A stretch of 64,000 nt of DNA from Planctomycetota bacterium (GCA_027493625.1 JAOSKM010000003.1:248001-312000); one strand, 5' to 3'; positions 27,743 through 39,300 are shown, numbered from the stretch's first letter. A program made the numbers and translations. Notes: generated from the letters alone by a model not told the origin.

Positions 27743-30700
27743 TCACGCGCCGACAGCTTCGAGCATGTTCTTCACGTAACTGTCCCTGTCTTCTTCCTGG
27801 AACAGCACGTGCCGCTTGTTCATCTCGCTTTTATCCATGTCCCACATCAGCCTCATCGTAGCGTAGGGTGTGTTCGAGATGATGAAGGAATGCAGTTGCA
27901 CGGTTTCGTCGCCCAGCCGCGCCTCGATTTCCTTGATGGATTGATAGAACTGAATCTTGGGGTCGCTGGGGCCGAGGTTCCGGATGCCTTTTGGGTCCAC
28001 GAAGATCACGTGCTGCCTTTCCCCGTGAAGCAGCCACAGGATGAAGTCCGGGTGGAAGTTTCCGGCCTCGAAGAAGCCCACGCCCTTGCCTTTGCTCAGG
28101 TTGCGCAGCAGATACAACTCGCGGCCCTTGAAGAACTCTGTGTTGCCGTCATGGAATGACTGCAAGTCCTCAACGAACTGGCGCTCACCCTTGTTCAGCG
28201 GCGCAGGGCTTATCTCGACCACGTTCGCGTCCAGGTGAAGCAGCGGCTGGTAAAGGTGCCGGCCGAACCAGATTGCCTTGAGGCCCTGGAACTCCCACGG
28301 CTTCAGTTCGCCCTTCTCGATTGCGAACTTCAGCTCTTCGAGCTTGGCAACGATCTCTTCCTGCGACCGGTCTATGAGAACGCGGTAGTATGGGTCCTCG
28401 GGCCGCACGCCGACTCCAAGCAGGTTTGGGTCGTTCTCCGTTACTTCAGCGTACTCCAGGTGGGGCAGCTCCCACTCACGCTTGCGGAATGTGTAGTAGC
28501 GCTCGGTGTACTTCTTCAGCAGCGCCAGCGCGATTTCCTGCCATATGCGTACGCGCTCATACGAATCAAAGGCCAGCTCCTGCGGCGGAATCAGCAGACG
28601 GTACCAGCTCTGGTCCTTCAGCAGCGCCTCAATGCCGGAACGCGTCAGGTTCAGGTTGTACCAGCCGCGCTCCGCCTTGAAGCGTTCCAGCTCGAAGTAA
28701 AGAGCGTCCAAATCGAGAAACGCGACGTGTTGCGAGGATAGGTGCGCCACGTTCGGCGCGGCTTCCAGGTCGCCGCCACTGAGGCCGCTCGACTTCATCG
28801 CCTGAATCTTCGGGTACCAGTTCAGGACGACCTGATTCTTCTGCAACCATTCCGTGCTCGGGTCCGTGCCCGTGTCTGGCGGTGCCACCGTCGGCACCGG
28901 CGCCAGCCGGCGGAAGGCGTCGCCGAACTCTGTACTCACACCGTTGATGGTCTTCTTCAACCGCACGGTCTTGAGCTTCTGGGTGCCCAGGTTCTTGATC
29001 ACGGGCAGCAGGAACTCCATACGGTCATCGTTGGTTGGCAGCCCCTCTTCGTTCAGGAAGTCACGGAACTGCGCCATGTAGTCTGCATGGATGCCGAAAA
29101 TTCCCAGCGTCTCCAGCACGCCGATGTGCTTCGGCCGCTCAAGGTCCTGCGGCAGCGCGGCGCGCCCGCTGCGCTTGAGGCTCATGCCATAGCCCTTCAG
29201 TCGCACGCCGCGACCGAAAAGCTGGATGATCTGCGCCCCCTCGCCCCTGCCCACGTTCATCAGGCCCATTGTCGAGACACGCCAGCTTGACCAGCCTTCG
29301 GTGAACTTCTTTGAGCCGATCAGCAAGTTGACCGGCGAGTGAGCCAGATTGATTTGGTGAAACAGCGAACCCGCAAACTCCCGCTCGCCGGTTGCCAGGC
29401 CGTTTTCGTCGCACAGCTTGACCAGCTTCGCGTCGTCTCCCACGTTGATGACCCCGAACGCCTCGTTCTCAGCGCCCAGCCGCAGCGCCACTTCTCCTGT
29501 CGCCCCCTTCAGGTTCTCGACGTACAGCCGGCCGCCGCCCGGCGCGTTGAACAGCGTCGCCAGGGTTTCGTCGAAAATCTGCGCCGGCGAAAGGCCGGAA
29601 ATGTTCAGGTAGGCAAATCGGCCAGCGAACAGGTTCGCGCCTTGCGCGGTGATCAGCCCTTGATGCAACACACGCTCAATGCGCTGGATGCTCCCGGCGC
29701 GGTCGCCGACGTAGTCCGCCAAGAACTGGAGAATCTCGACAATGTCCGAGGCGTCTTGCTTCGCCAGCGTCGCCGTCACGCTGCCACCGACGAAGATCCA
29801 CAGGGGCTTGTCGATCTGGAATGGACGGAACGACCCCTCCTGCTCGCGGTACAGGCGCTGCTGCTGGAAGAACGAAAGCAGGCTGGCCGTGAGGTACAGG
29901 TCGCGGTGGTCCCGCTGTGTGGCTTCATCAAGGTTGAGGATCTGGTAGTCCTTGCCGAAGCCGTCGCCGTAGAAATAGCGATACGAGTAATCGAACAGCG
30001 TGTTCCTGGCGTAGGTGTCAATCAGCGCCGGGTTGCCCTTTACCGCCTGGCCGAACGTGGCCGAGTACTCAAACGAGAACCCCTTTTCACACAGGGCATT
30101 GCGATAGCGCATCCATACGCCGTCCCCGCCCCCCGACGTGCCCCCGGTGTCCTTCGTCCACCAGCACCAGGTTGTTGCCCTCAAAGGCATCCACGGCGAC
30201 GGTCTTGTCGCCCATTTCGTCCTTCAGCTTCGTGACTTCCAGAATCTCCACACCCTGGCCCGTGAACAGGTTCCGGCTGTCCTTGTTGAAGATTTCGGCC
30301 GGGATGCCCGCCGCCTCGAACTCGCGCAGGTGCTGCTGCGATAAACCTTCGTTGGGCGTGAGCAGGATGATGCGGTTCAAATCTCGCCGCCGACCGTGCT
30401 TTTCCAGATAGAACTGGAACTGAAGGATGTGCGCGTGCATCACCAGCGTTTTGCCGCTGCCCGTGGCCATCCAGAACGCGATCTTGTTGAGTTGCGGCCA
30501 GGCTTCGGCGGTTTCGTCGAACGGCGCAAGCTGGTCGGCCTCGGGTTCTTCCTCGTTGTATGCCTTCACCTGCTCGTTCAGCACCGTCAGCAGCGCTTTG
30601 GGGTCGCGGAAGTAGCGGTCGAGGTAGATTTCCGTGAATAGCAGCGCCAGGTACTGAAAGTACTTCCAGGCAATCGGCGCTTCGCCCCGCGTGATGCGCC

Positions 30701-30977
30701 GCTCATTCAGGCGCTGCGTGTGCTTGACGATGTTCTGGTCGTACTCAAGCAGCAACTCAGTCGGAAGCTGCGTAAGGTTGAACAGCCGCGCCGTAAGCGC
30801 ATGGTGAAAGCGATGGATGTTGTTCTCGTCCAGCCCCTCCAGCCCTTCGAGGCGCAGCGGTTCAGCCAAATCTTCAAGGCGTTTGACGTTGAACAGCGAC
30901 AGCAGCCACTGGTTCAGCACCAGCTTGCGGTTGAACGGCACCGACGGCCGGTTGTTCGCTCTCCTGCGGCGGGCCAT
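27743..30977 (-). CDS. res: Type III-like restriction subunit Res (one frameshift)
   Basis: About 1077 residues after removing one base. The SF2 helicase has Walker [17 protein letters not shown] and the DExx box [30 protein letters not shown] and [13 protein letters not shown] are later helicase motifs. Near the C-terminus, [20 protein letters not shown] followed by PKG gives a PD...D-x-K nuclease motif. The frame breaks in the run at 30141-30145: VDEGHRG continues as [20 protein letters not shown] if one base is dropped. The start ATG (30977) shares its A with the Mod TGA stop, so translation is probably coupled. Confidence 0.85.
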
Positions 30978-33963
30978 CACACGTTCTCCGTCGCGAACAT
31001 CAGGCGGTGGAAGTCGTCCTCGATCAGGCGCACCTTCCAAAGGTCGTCCGGCGTCTTGAGATTCTCAAGGTTGTTGCCGCCGTTCACGTAAATCAGGTCG
31101 AACTCGCTGTCCTTGCTGGAGTAGCCCTGCTTGGTGAACCACTCGTCCAGCACCAGGTTGTCCTGCTCCGGCTCGCCGGTCAGTTTGCGCCAGATCACCA
31201 GCGTCTTGCGGCCGTCGGGCGTCGTACCCTCGACCGTGCGAAACCACCACGGGCCATCCGCAACCTGCTTCAGCCGGCCCTTGACGCGCAGGCGGCCTTC
31301 GCCGTCGCGCTCGAACTCGGCGCTGAAAGTCTGGAGCGCCGCGATGTGCTTCACGGTCAGGCCGATCAGCCAGTTGAAGGTTTCCAGCAGGTCCACGTTG
31401 ACTTCGCGCGATTCGTCGGAGCCGGGACGCTTGACCTTGAGCTTGTAGGCGGTGGGATCGGTGAAGGCCGCGACGTTGAGCAGCGACTGGCTGCCGCGCG
31501 TTTCGACTTCGAGCAGGTAGCGGAGCATGTACTGCTCTTTGAGTTTGTCCGCCCCCTGGGCCTCTGCCGCGAACAGCAGCTTCTCTTGCGTGTCGCTGCG
31601 GCGCGTTTCGAGGTTGTTGAGCGCGTCCTCGTAGGACTCAAGACGGATCACCTTCATGACGCGCGGGCTGCGTTCGGCTTCTTCGGCCGTGGCGAGACGC
31701 TTGGGTTTGCCGTCCTTCCATTCCGGTGTGAACGTGACTTTCTTGAGGCGGGGAAGGAGGACGGTGTCGAAGTAATCCGCCTGTTCGACAAGGATGAACT
31801 TGCGCGGACCGCCGTCTTCGCGGTTAAGGTTGATGACCGCGTGACCGGTCGTGCCGGAGCCGGCGAAGTAGTCCAGCACCGTCGCAGTACGCTTGCTGTA
31901 CGTTGCTGACTCCACCGCGAATTCGACGGTATGCACGGACTTAGGGTAAGAGAAGCTGTCGTTCACGCCGAACAGATCCTTCAGCACGTTCGTTCCGTAG
32001 CTCACCGCACTGAATCGTGTGTCGCTCCAAAGGCTGGGTAGTAGGTTCCGTCGCTCTTCATCGGTGTATATCCGATTGATGATGTGATTAGGCGTGCATC
32101 GCAGCCTCTCATCCTCGATCGCCTCAATGGCTCCCTCGTAGCTGAGGGTCCACACTCGTTCCGAACCGTCCTCACCAATCGGATAGATGCGAACGAGTCC
32201 CTTGTCCGTTGCGGCCTTTGGATAGTCCTTTCCGACTGGGGGCGGCTCCGCACCAACGACTGACAGCGAATCAGGATCAACCAGAATCGCGTAGAAACTG
32301 TTCTGCCTACCTGTTCGGTAGTTGTTTTCACCCGTTCCACTGCGGCGGAAGTTGCGCTCGCGTTCACCAGCTTCAACAGCTTCACCGCGAAGGACATCCA
32401 GCCCACTCGGGACGAGCATAAGCGCGTACTCGTGCGTACGAGTTACGTTGGAGCGTCCAGTACCTGACCCTGGGTAGTGATTCACGACAATACGGAAGAG
32501 GTCGTAACCGGGGTACAGAATCCGGACAAGTAACGAGAGTCGATCGAGTTCGGAATCGTCGATTGCGATACAAAGTGCGGACTCGTCCGTCTGGGCAACT
32601 GCACTGAGCGCTAGCCGGTTCTCCATGAGGCACAACCACGATGCCTCCTTGTAGTCGTTCTTGTAGAGAATTGGCGTAGCAGCTGTGTTGTAAGGTGGAT
32701 CAATGTAGGTAAAGGCGACTTGATTGCGGAGACGGTGCGACAGAAGCGACAGCGACTGAAAGTTCTCGCTGTGAAAGAGCACGCCATCCGTCTGCTCGTT
32801 CAAGTCACCGAGCGCGTCCAGCAGGCGCGCCGTGTAGTCAGGCTCGAAATGCCGCGTGTCCACCATCAGTGACGGGTTCGCCTTCAGGAACTCCGCCGAC
32901 TTGAGCTTCGCGTTCTTGGCGAACAGGCCGTCATCTTGCTTGAGTTCCGACAGGTGATGCAGGGCTTCCCACTCGGCCCATTGCCCATCGTTGGCTGCGA
33001 TCTCGGCGTAGAACTCCTGCGGGATCACGCCCAACCGGATGCAGTAGCTGGTCTCCACCACGAACTTCTTTTTCAGCCACAGCTTCTTCTGGAAGTCCTC
33101 AAGCTGCGCCAGGAAGGCGATGATCTTGCCCGCGACGCGGCGAATCACCTTGATCTTGGACAGGTACTGCTCGACGCGCGGCACGGTCTCGTTTTCCACG
33201 TCGTCAAGGTGCATCACCTCGTTCTTGATGTAGAAGTCCAGCTCGCGCCGCAGAAAGCCGCCCAAATCCTTGTGGATGAAGTAGTCAAAGGTGTTGCGCG
33301 CCGTGTAACGGTCCAGGTGCACGCGCAGGCGCGTGGCCTCCGATTCCGTGCCGTCGACGCGCACGTGCTTCGCCCCCAGCGCCTTCAGCCAATTGGCAAG
33401 CGCGCCGTCCTTTACGGCCAGAATTGCGCCCTCGGCCTCGGCGTTCAGGTCCTTCTGTTTGCGCTTCTCCGGGTCCGGCGCGTAAGTGAAGCGCACGACC
33501 AGCTCGCCGTCCTCTAAGGCCACGGCGTCGCTCTCGGCCAGCTTGAAGACGCGATCCTTGCCGTTGTTCGCCTTCACGTTGCCGTGCTCGCCCTCGGCCA
33601 CATCCACCAGCCGGAAGTGCACGCGCATGGGCGTTTTCTCATCTTCCGGGCGCAGTCTAAAAGCGTAGTCGCGCAGGTACTCGCTGGTCTTGATGTAGTA
33701 CTGGTCGGCGTTCGCCCAGTGCAGCTTGACCTCTTCGCCCTCGTAAGGGATGGCGTAAACGCCCGGCTTGTAAACACGCTTGCTCAGGAAGTCGCCTTCG
33801 CTGTAGTAGCGGCGGAAGAAGCTGTAGAGATGGTCGTAGACTTCGGCTTCGAGCGCGTTTACGTCCACGGCTTCGCCGGCCAGCCTGGCGCGCAGGTCCT
33901 TGACCTTCTGGGTTGTCTCGGGGTCAACGCCAAGGGCGTTAGCCTGCTCGACGGCCTTTGCTA

Positions 33964-35153
33964 GTACGGCGTCAGCTAAGTTTTCCGGCAGTGTGCTGAC
34001 CTGATCTGCCGATGCATGGGTATGTCCCTTTTTGGAGCCTGCCCATGCCTGGTCCTGCACCTGAAGTCACCATTGTACTTTCTGACGCCGAACGCGTCGA
34101 GCTTGAGAAGCTGCGCCGCTCCGGCACCGCCGAGGCCCGGCTTTCCCGCCGCGCCCGCATCGTGCTGCTGGCCGCCGATGGCGAGGCCAACTCGGCCATC
34201 TCGCAGAAAGTCGGCCTTGACCGCGAATGCGTGATCGACTGGCGCCGCCGCTACGCACAAGGCGGCATCATTGCCCTGCACGACAAACCTCGCAGCGGCC
34301 GCCCGCCGACCTTTTCCCCCTCTGCACAAGCACTTGCTGCTGGCCCTGGCCTGCACGCCGCCGTCTGACCACGGCCTGCCGCACACGCACTGGACCGTGC
34401 GCCTGCTGGCCTTCATGGCGTTCTCGCTGGCGTTGCTGCCCTCCATCAGCCACGAGACTGTGCGCGTCTGGCTGGAGGCTGCCGAGATCAAGCCGCACCA
34501 CTCGCGCTATTGGCTGCACAGCCAGGACCCGGACTTTGACGCGAAGATGCAGGACGTGGTGGGCCTGTACCTGCATCCGCCGAAGAACTCCGTGGTGCTG
34601 TGTTTTGACGAGAAGACCTGCATCCAGGCACTGGAGCGCAGACACCCGGACTGGCCGATGCGGCCGGGATCGCCGCAGCGTCGCGAGTTCGAATACATCC
34701 GCCACGGCACCCAGGACCTGTTCGCGTCGCTGAACCCGCACACCGGCGAGGTGTGGGCCGAGTGCCGGGACAGGCACAAGGGCGAAGACGTAGCCGAGCA
34801 TCTGGCGTGGCTGATCAAGCAGCAGCCCAGGCGCAAGAAGATTCACCTGGTGCGCGACAACCTCAGTGCGCACAACACCGATGCCGTGAAGAAAGTGATT
34901 GCCCGGCACCGGGGCCGCGTGCAGGTGCATGCCACGCCGACCCACGCGAGCTGGCTGAACATGGTGGAGTTATTCTTCGCTGAGGTAAGCCGCAACGTGA
35001 TCCGGCGCGGGAACTTCGCGAGCGTGCCCGACCTGCAGCAGAAGCTGCTTGCCTGGGTCGAGTGGCACAACGAGAATGCCAAGCCGTACAAGTGGACCTA
35101 CACCGGCCAGCCGCTCACCAAGTAGCTGCCGGAAGACTTAGCTGACGCCGTAC
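33964..35153 (+). mobile_element. IS630-family insertion sequence
   Basis: An element of 1190 bp with terminal inverted repeats of about 28 bp (33964-33991 and 35126-35153), one mismatch. It is flanked by TA on both sides (33962-33963 and 35154-35155), the target duplication expected of the IS630/Tc1/mariner group. It carries one transposase gene and lies inside mod in the opposite orientation. Confidence 0.92.
34045..35125 (+). CDS. IS630-family DDE transposase (+1 frameshift)
   Basis: About 359 residues over two frames. The first part has the helix-turn-helix ([45 protein letters not shown]). The second has the DDE triad: [20 protein letters not shown] and [13 protein letters not shown]. 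The frames join by +1 (or -2) at the T4C5 run 34312-34320, giving [16 protein letters not shown]. Some IS630 elements make transposase by programmed frameshifting at such runs; an indel error is the alternative, given similar breaks in other genes here. The ATG at 34045 has GGAG seven bases upstream. Confidence 0.88.
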
Positions 35154-35398
35154 TAGTTCCTTTTCGATTTCGGCCTTGTCGGCGGATTGATAGAGCGAAA
35201 AGGCTTCCTTCACCTGGGGCAGCAGATCCTTGTCCAGGAACTGGGTAACCTCAGCGCTCTTGGCGTGCATGATGCGGTACAGGCCGAAGTCCAAATCGGG
35301 CTGATCAAGCTGGAACAACTCCAGCAGCAGGTTCTTGAGTTTCTGGTACCTCTGGCTCATGGCGAATCCCGACTAGCCTGATGATGATATGGGCGCGG

Positions 35399-38290
35399 CT
35401 ACACTACCGCCCAGCGGATGGTGAACAAGGTTTCCGCCTGCGTCTTCTGGACCAGGCGTTTTTCAAGCTGGTCTATAAGCTGGTCGCGCTTGAGCATGAT
35501 TTCGTCCTCGACCTTAAAGATGTCCTGGCGTTGGCGGCGCTGCTGGCGCTCAAGCTTCTGGATTTTCTCCTGAATCTCGTGCTGCTCCTGCAAGGTGACG
35601 GCCTGGCGCGCCTGTCGCCGCAGAACCTTGATCTGCTCCTTGGTGTCAAGCAGGGCTTTCTCAGCCGCAAGCACCATGTCGTCGGCCCAGCGTTCCAGCT
35701 TTTCGCGCGCTTCGTGGAAGTGCTTGCTGTTCTGCTCCAGCGACCGGCTGATGGTGGCCTGCCCGTGGCGCTCGGCTTCGGCTTGGAGGCGCTGCGCGGT
35801 GGCTTCCGGCGGCGCGATTTCGCCGTTGGCGCTGCCTGAACAAAGGAACATTTTTTCCATGGTTTCCTGGTCGAGCGCCGTGCCGTCGTCCTGAAAACCG
35901 GAAAGCAGCAGGTACTCCTCGCGCTCGTAGGTGTCCACGGTCAGGCGCGTGACCGTGAGATAGCCTTGTCGGCCGCGCAGGGCCTCGACCACGGATAGCT
36001 TCGTGGGGTGGCTGGTGACGTCAAATCGGACTTCTGCGGCCGGGGTGTCAAGCGCCTTGGCGCTGTCAAGCACGTGCTCGCCCAGCGGATGGGAAAGCCT
36101 GTACAGGAAGCGGTTAACTTCGGGTGCGCCGTCGCCGGCCTCGGCGGCGGTGCGGGGATGAGCCTTCGAGATCAGGTGATAGCGGCCACGAGGGATGTCG
36201 TCGCGCGGAGGCTGTTCAAGGTCAAAGGCCAGCTCCTGCTCATGGAAACGGGCTTGCCTGTCCAACATGAAGCCGGTGAGGTCCCAGAAGCGTCTGCCGA
36301 CACGGTCAAGCTGGGCCTTGGCGTCGGCCAGTCGCAGTCTAAGGCGCTGGTGAACATCCTCGTCGAAGTGCTCGAACAGGGCGCGCCGCGTGTCGTCGAG
36401 GCGTGAACGGATTTGTTCGTCCATCTCGGCCTGCAACGCCGAAAAGGCGGCGTCAATCTCTTCCGGTGTGCGACATTGCTGGTAGATGGCGAGTATGCGT
36501 TTCTCAAAGTCCACGCCGGATTCAAGGCTGCCCAGAACGTCGTCGGATGCGCCAAAGATGCCGTTGAACAGGCTGAACTTCTCGGTCAGCAGCTCCAGCA
36601 CGCGGCGGTCGGCCTCGTTGCGCTCATTCAGGAAGTTGATGACGACCACGTCGTGCTTCTGGCCGTAGCGGTGGCAGCGGCCGATGCGCTGCTCGATGCG
36701 CTGCGGGTTCCAGGGCAGGTCGTAGTTGACGACCAGCGAGCAAAACTGAAGGTTGGCGCCTTCGGAGGCGGCTTCCGTGGCAAGCATGATCGTTGCCTCG
36801 TCGCGGAAGTGTTCAATCAGCGCGGTGCGTACGTCTACGGCGCGCGATCCGGAAACACGGCCGGTGTCGCGGTTACGCTCAACCCAGCGCTCATAGATGG
36901 CGGTGGCTTCGGGGCCGCCGTTGGTGCCGTTGAACAGGACGACTTGTCCGGCATAGCCGTGGGCTTCCAGATAGCCCTTGAGGTAGTCCTGTGTGCGGCG
37001 CGACTCGGTGAAGATCAGCGCCTTGCGCGCGGCGCCGGTCTTGGCCATCTGCTCGAAACCGACTTCAAGGGCCTTGAGCAGGGTGTCGGACTTGGTGTCT
37101 GCGCCGATGCGGCGCGCGCGCTCGGCAAGGGCCTTGAGTTCGTCGATCTCTTCGCGCAGGCGGCGGCGGTCGATCTCGGGCGCTGCCGGGACTGTTTCCG
37201 GCTCATCGCTATCAAGGATTTCGTCGAGCAAGTCTTCTTCAATCTCTTCGGCTTCGATCAACTGCTCGGCAAACTCGGGATCGTTCGCAGCGCGCTCGTC
37301 ACGCAGGTTCTCCAGACGTTGACGCAGGGTGTCCAGCGTCGCGGCAATTGCCGTGGAAGATGATGCCAGCAGTTTGCGCAGGATCAGGGCCGTAAGGTGA
37401 CGCTGGCGCTGAGGCAGCGCGTAACTCTCTTCACGTTGCAGGAAGGACGAAACAGCCTCGTAGAGGGCATGCTCGTCGTCTGTGGGTCGGAAGGGCCGGG
37501 TGATGGGGCGACGCTCCGTGTATCGGATGTACTCCATGACCTGGTTTCGCAACGTGCGCTTGCAGAACGTTGCCAGGCGTTGGCGCAGCAATTCAAGGTT
37601 GCTGCCAGCGCCAGCGTACTGGGCACGGAAGGCATTGATGTCGCCGAACAGCCGCTCGTCGATCAATGTCGAGAGACCGTACAGCTCAAGCAGTGAGTTC
37701 TGAAGGGGAGTCGCCGTGAGCAGCAGCTTGCGGCAGTCTTCGGTCGCCCAGCGGATTCCCTGTCCCACCTTGTTGCTGGGTCTGTAGGCGTTGCGCAACT
37801 TGTGGGCTTCATCTGTCACAACGAGGTCCCAAGCCACGGACTTGAGTTCCTCGCGCAGGCTATTGGCATAGTGGTAAGAGAGGATCAGGACGGCTCCGGG
37901 ACAAAGCGGGTCTCGGCCCTCTCGTCTCGCTTCACGGGTGGCCTTTGCGTCCAACACGACGGCTGGAAGATTGAACTTCTCCTGAAGCTCCAGCGCCCAC
38001 TGCTTGCGGATAGACGCCGGGCAGATGACCAGCAGGCGACGGCGACGCTCCGCCCAGTACTGGCAGAGGACGATACCGGCCTCGATGGTCTTTCCGAGGC
38101 CCACTTCATCGGCCAGGATCACGCCTTTGGACAACGGCGACTGAAGTGCGAAAAGAGCGGCTTCGATCTGGTGCGGGTTCAGGTCAACCGCCGCGTCAAA
38201 GAGCGACATCGACAGCCGGCCTAACCCACCCGACTTGCGATGCGTAAGGTCGTGTGCGTAATACTTGGCGTGCCAGGCAGTCAGCTTCAT
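35399..38290 (-). CDS. SNF2-family helicase/translocase
   Basis: A protein of 963 residues. Helicase motifs in order: LADEVGLGKTIEAGIVLCQY (Walker A), LVVTDEAHKLRN (DEAH), LLLTATPLQN (III), ATEAASEGANLQFC (V) and QRIGRCHRYGQ (VI). A long coiled coil fills the last 150 residues. Related SNF2 proteins occur as DrmD in class 1 DISARM and beside large Mod/Res pairs. The ATG at 38290 (MKLTAWHAKYYAHDLTHR) is chosen because the family begins there; the longer frame adds nothing conserved. It is first in the restriction operon, 38 bp before mod. Confidence 0.9.
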   Translation of the reverse strand: MKLTAWHAKYYAHDLTHRKSGGLGRLSMSLFDAAVDLNPHQIEAALFALQSPLSKGVILADEVGLGKTIEAGIVLCQYWAERRRRLLVICPASIRKQWALELQEKFNLPAVVLDAKATREARREGRDPLCPGAVLILSYHYANSLREELKSVAWDLVVTDEAHKLRNAYRPSNKVGQGIRWATEDCRKLLLTATPLQNSLLELYGLSTLIDERLFGDINAFRAQYAGAGSNLELLRQRLATFCKRTLRNQVMEYIRYTERRPITRPFRPTDDEHALYEAVSSFLQREESYALPQRQRHLTALILRKLLASSSTAIAATLDTLRQRLENLRDERAANDPEFAEQLIEAEEIEEDLLDEILDSDEPETVPAAPEIDRRRLREEIDELKALAERARRIGADTKSDTLLKALEVGFEQMAKTGAARKALIFTESRRTQDYLKGYLEAHGYAGQVVLFNGTNGGPEATAIYERWVERNRDTGRVSGSRAVDVRTALIEHFRDEATIMLATEAASEGANLQFCSLVVNYDLPWNPQRIEQRIGRCHRYGQKHDVVVINFLNERNEADRRVLELLTEKFSLFNGIFGASDDVLGSLESGVDFEKRILAIYQQCRTPEEIDAAFSALQAEMDEQIRSRLDDTRRALFEHFDEDVHQRLRLRLADAKAQLDRVGRRFWDLTGFMLDRQARFHEQELAFDLEQPPRDDIPRGRYHLISKAHPRTAAEAGDGAPEVNRFLYRLSHPLGEHVLDSAKALDTPAAEVRFDVTSHPTKLSVVEALRGRQGYLTVTRLTVDTYEREEYLLLSGFQDDGTALDQETMEKMFLCSGSANGEIAPPEATAQRLQAEAERHGQATISRSLEQNSKHFHEAREKLERWADDMVLAAEKALLDTKEQIKVLRRQARQAVTLQEQHEIQEKIQKLERQQRRQRQDIFKVEDEIMLKRDQLIDQLEKRLVQKTQAETLFTIRWAVV

Positions 38291-38427
38291 AGCGCAACCC
38301 GCATTGGGACAACGTAGAACCGTGGCGGCGCACTCTTGCGCCGATGCTAATCCGACCAAGTGAAGTGGCCGAAACTCTACTCATGGATGAGCAGTGACGC
38401 GAGATATTGCTTCAGCCGAGCGTAGCC

Positions 38428-39150
38428 TTATGCAGCTTGAAGCACGCCCGACGGGATAGACGGACGCTTGACAATCTCACCACATGCGCACCACTGGCGG
38501 TCTGCATCAGGGAGCTTCAGATCGAACCAGCAGCACCGGCCGCACCGACACTTTTCGCCAAGGTAATGCGACATCACTTGAATCAGCTTGCCTTCGCCCG
38601 TTCCGTCGGCCGAGGGAAGTCTCAGCCATGTGCGCGGCTCGTTTGTCGCCTTCATGTGCAATGAGCGAAACCAGCGCTTGATCCTAGACCAAGTTGAGAT
38701 CGTGGCCTGCTTCGTTTCTGCAAACCTCACAGTCGCACGGCTGATCAACGGCCTAGTGCGTGCCACCCGCTGCGAAACGTCTCGGCGCGTCTGAATGTTG
38801 TTGGAAATGTGAGCCAACACGGGGGTTGGAACCGGCTGGCCCAAGCTGGAGAGCAGATGGGCCATTACACTATGCCCTAGTTGGTATGTCTCTCTGCTGT
38901 ATCCACCCTCTGCGTTGCGGATGTTTCGCAGTCGGTACGACGAGAGCTGCCAATGCATCTCTTGCTCGTAGCCTTCTGTGGCGCCGAAGTATGTGACGTA
39001 CTCCTGGCTTCCCCTGACGCCGTTCGCGTCGAGCATCTCCCTGGCGGCCCTGATACGCCCATGTGGCCGGTGGTAACGGCTAAAGCCGTACTTGACCACC
39101 CAACACCCGTGATGGGGCAGAAGCCTCGCGACGATGTAGTTGGACGACAT
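38428..39150 (-). CDS. Possible GIY-YIG-like protein with C-terminal zinc ribbon
   Basis: A protein of 240 residues. The N-terminal part, WVVKYGFSRYHRPHGRIRAA ... YFGATEGYEQEMHWQLSSYR ... GGYSRETY, recalls the order of the T5orf172/GIY-YIG nuclease group (K-G-S, R, E--H, terminal aromatic), though the exact GIY-YIG strings are absent. The C-terminus has four cysteines in CRCGRCCWFDL and WCACG that could bind zinc. It lies 137 bp upstream of the SNF2 gene on the same strand, at the right end of E1. Function is uncertain. Confidence 0.45.
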   Translation of the reverse strand: MSSNYIVARLLPHHGCWVVKYGFSRYHRPHGRIRAAREMLDANGVRGSQEYVTYFGATEGYEQEMHWQLSSYRLRNIRNAEGGYSRETYQLGHSVMAHLLSSLGQPVPTPVLAHISNNIQTRRDVSQRVARTRPLISRATVRFAETKQATISTWSRIKRWFRSLHMKATNEPRTWLRLPSADGTGEGKLIQVMSHYLGEKCRCGRCCWFDLKLPDADRQWCACGEIVKRPSIPSGVLQAA

Positions 39151-39300
39151 CTTTCCCCCGGCAAGAAGTGTCGCCCACCGAGGTGCAGGGCTCGACTACA
39201 AAGCAGACCGCAGTGTGGAATGCTTGCGCGCAGTAGACGAGAAACGGCAGGCCGTTTAGGGTGTGGCCAGGATGGCTTCGGCGGGGGTTGGCTTTAGTTT

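Larger units (their letters stand above)
30977..35360 (-). pseudogene. mod: Type III-like adenine methyltransferase Mod, split by IS630
   Basis: The N-terminal part (35360-35156, MSQRYQKLKNLLLELFQLDQ...) and the rest (33961-30977) belong to one gene. Deleting the IS and one TA gives ...[20 protein letters not shown] in frame and a protein of 1063 residues. Motif IV is [15 protein letters not shown] and motif I is [17 protein letters not shown], in the beta-class order (DPPY before FxGxG) of N6-adenine methyltransferases. It would methylate the site cut by Res. With the IS present, the product is truncated after about 70 residues or would have to start internally, so methylation is probably lost. 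Confidence 0.85.

Noticed and set aside
35399..38290. Complete class 1 DISARM system
   Set aside because: The SNF2 helicase resembles DrmD and a large adenine methylase is present, but no DUF1998 helicase (DrmA), DrmB or phospholipase D protein (DrmC) is found; a type III-like Res is present instead.
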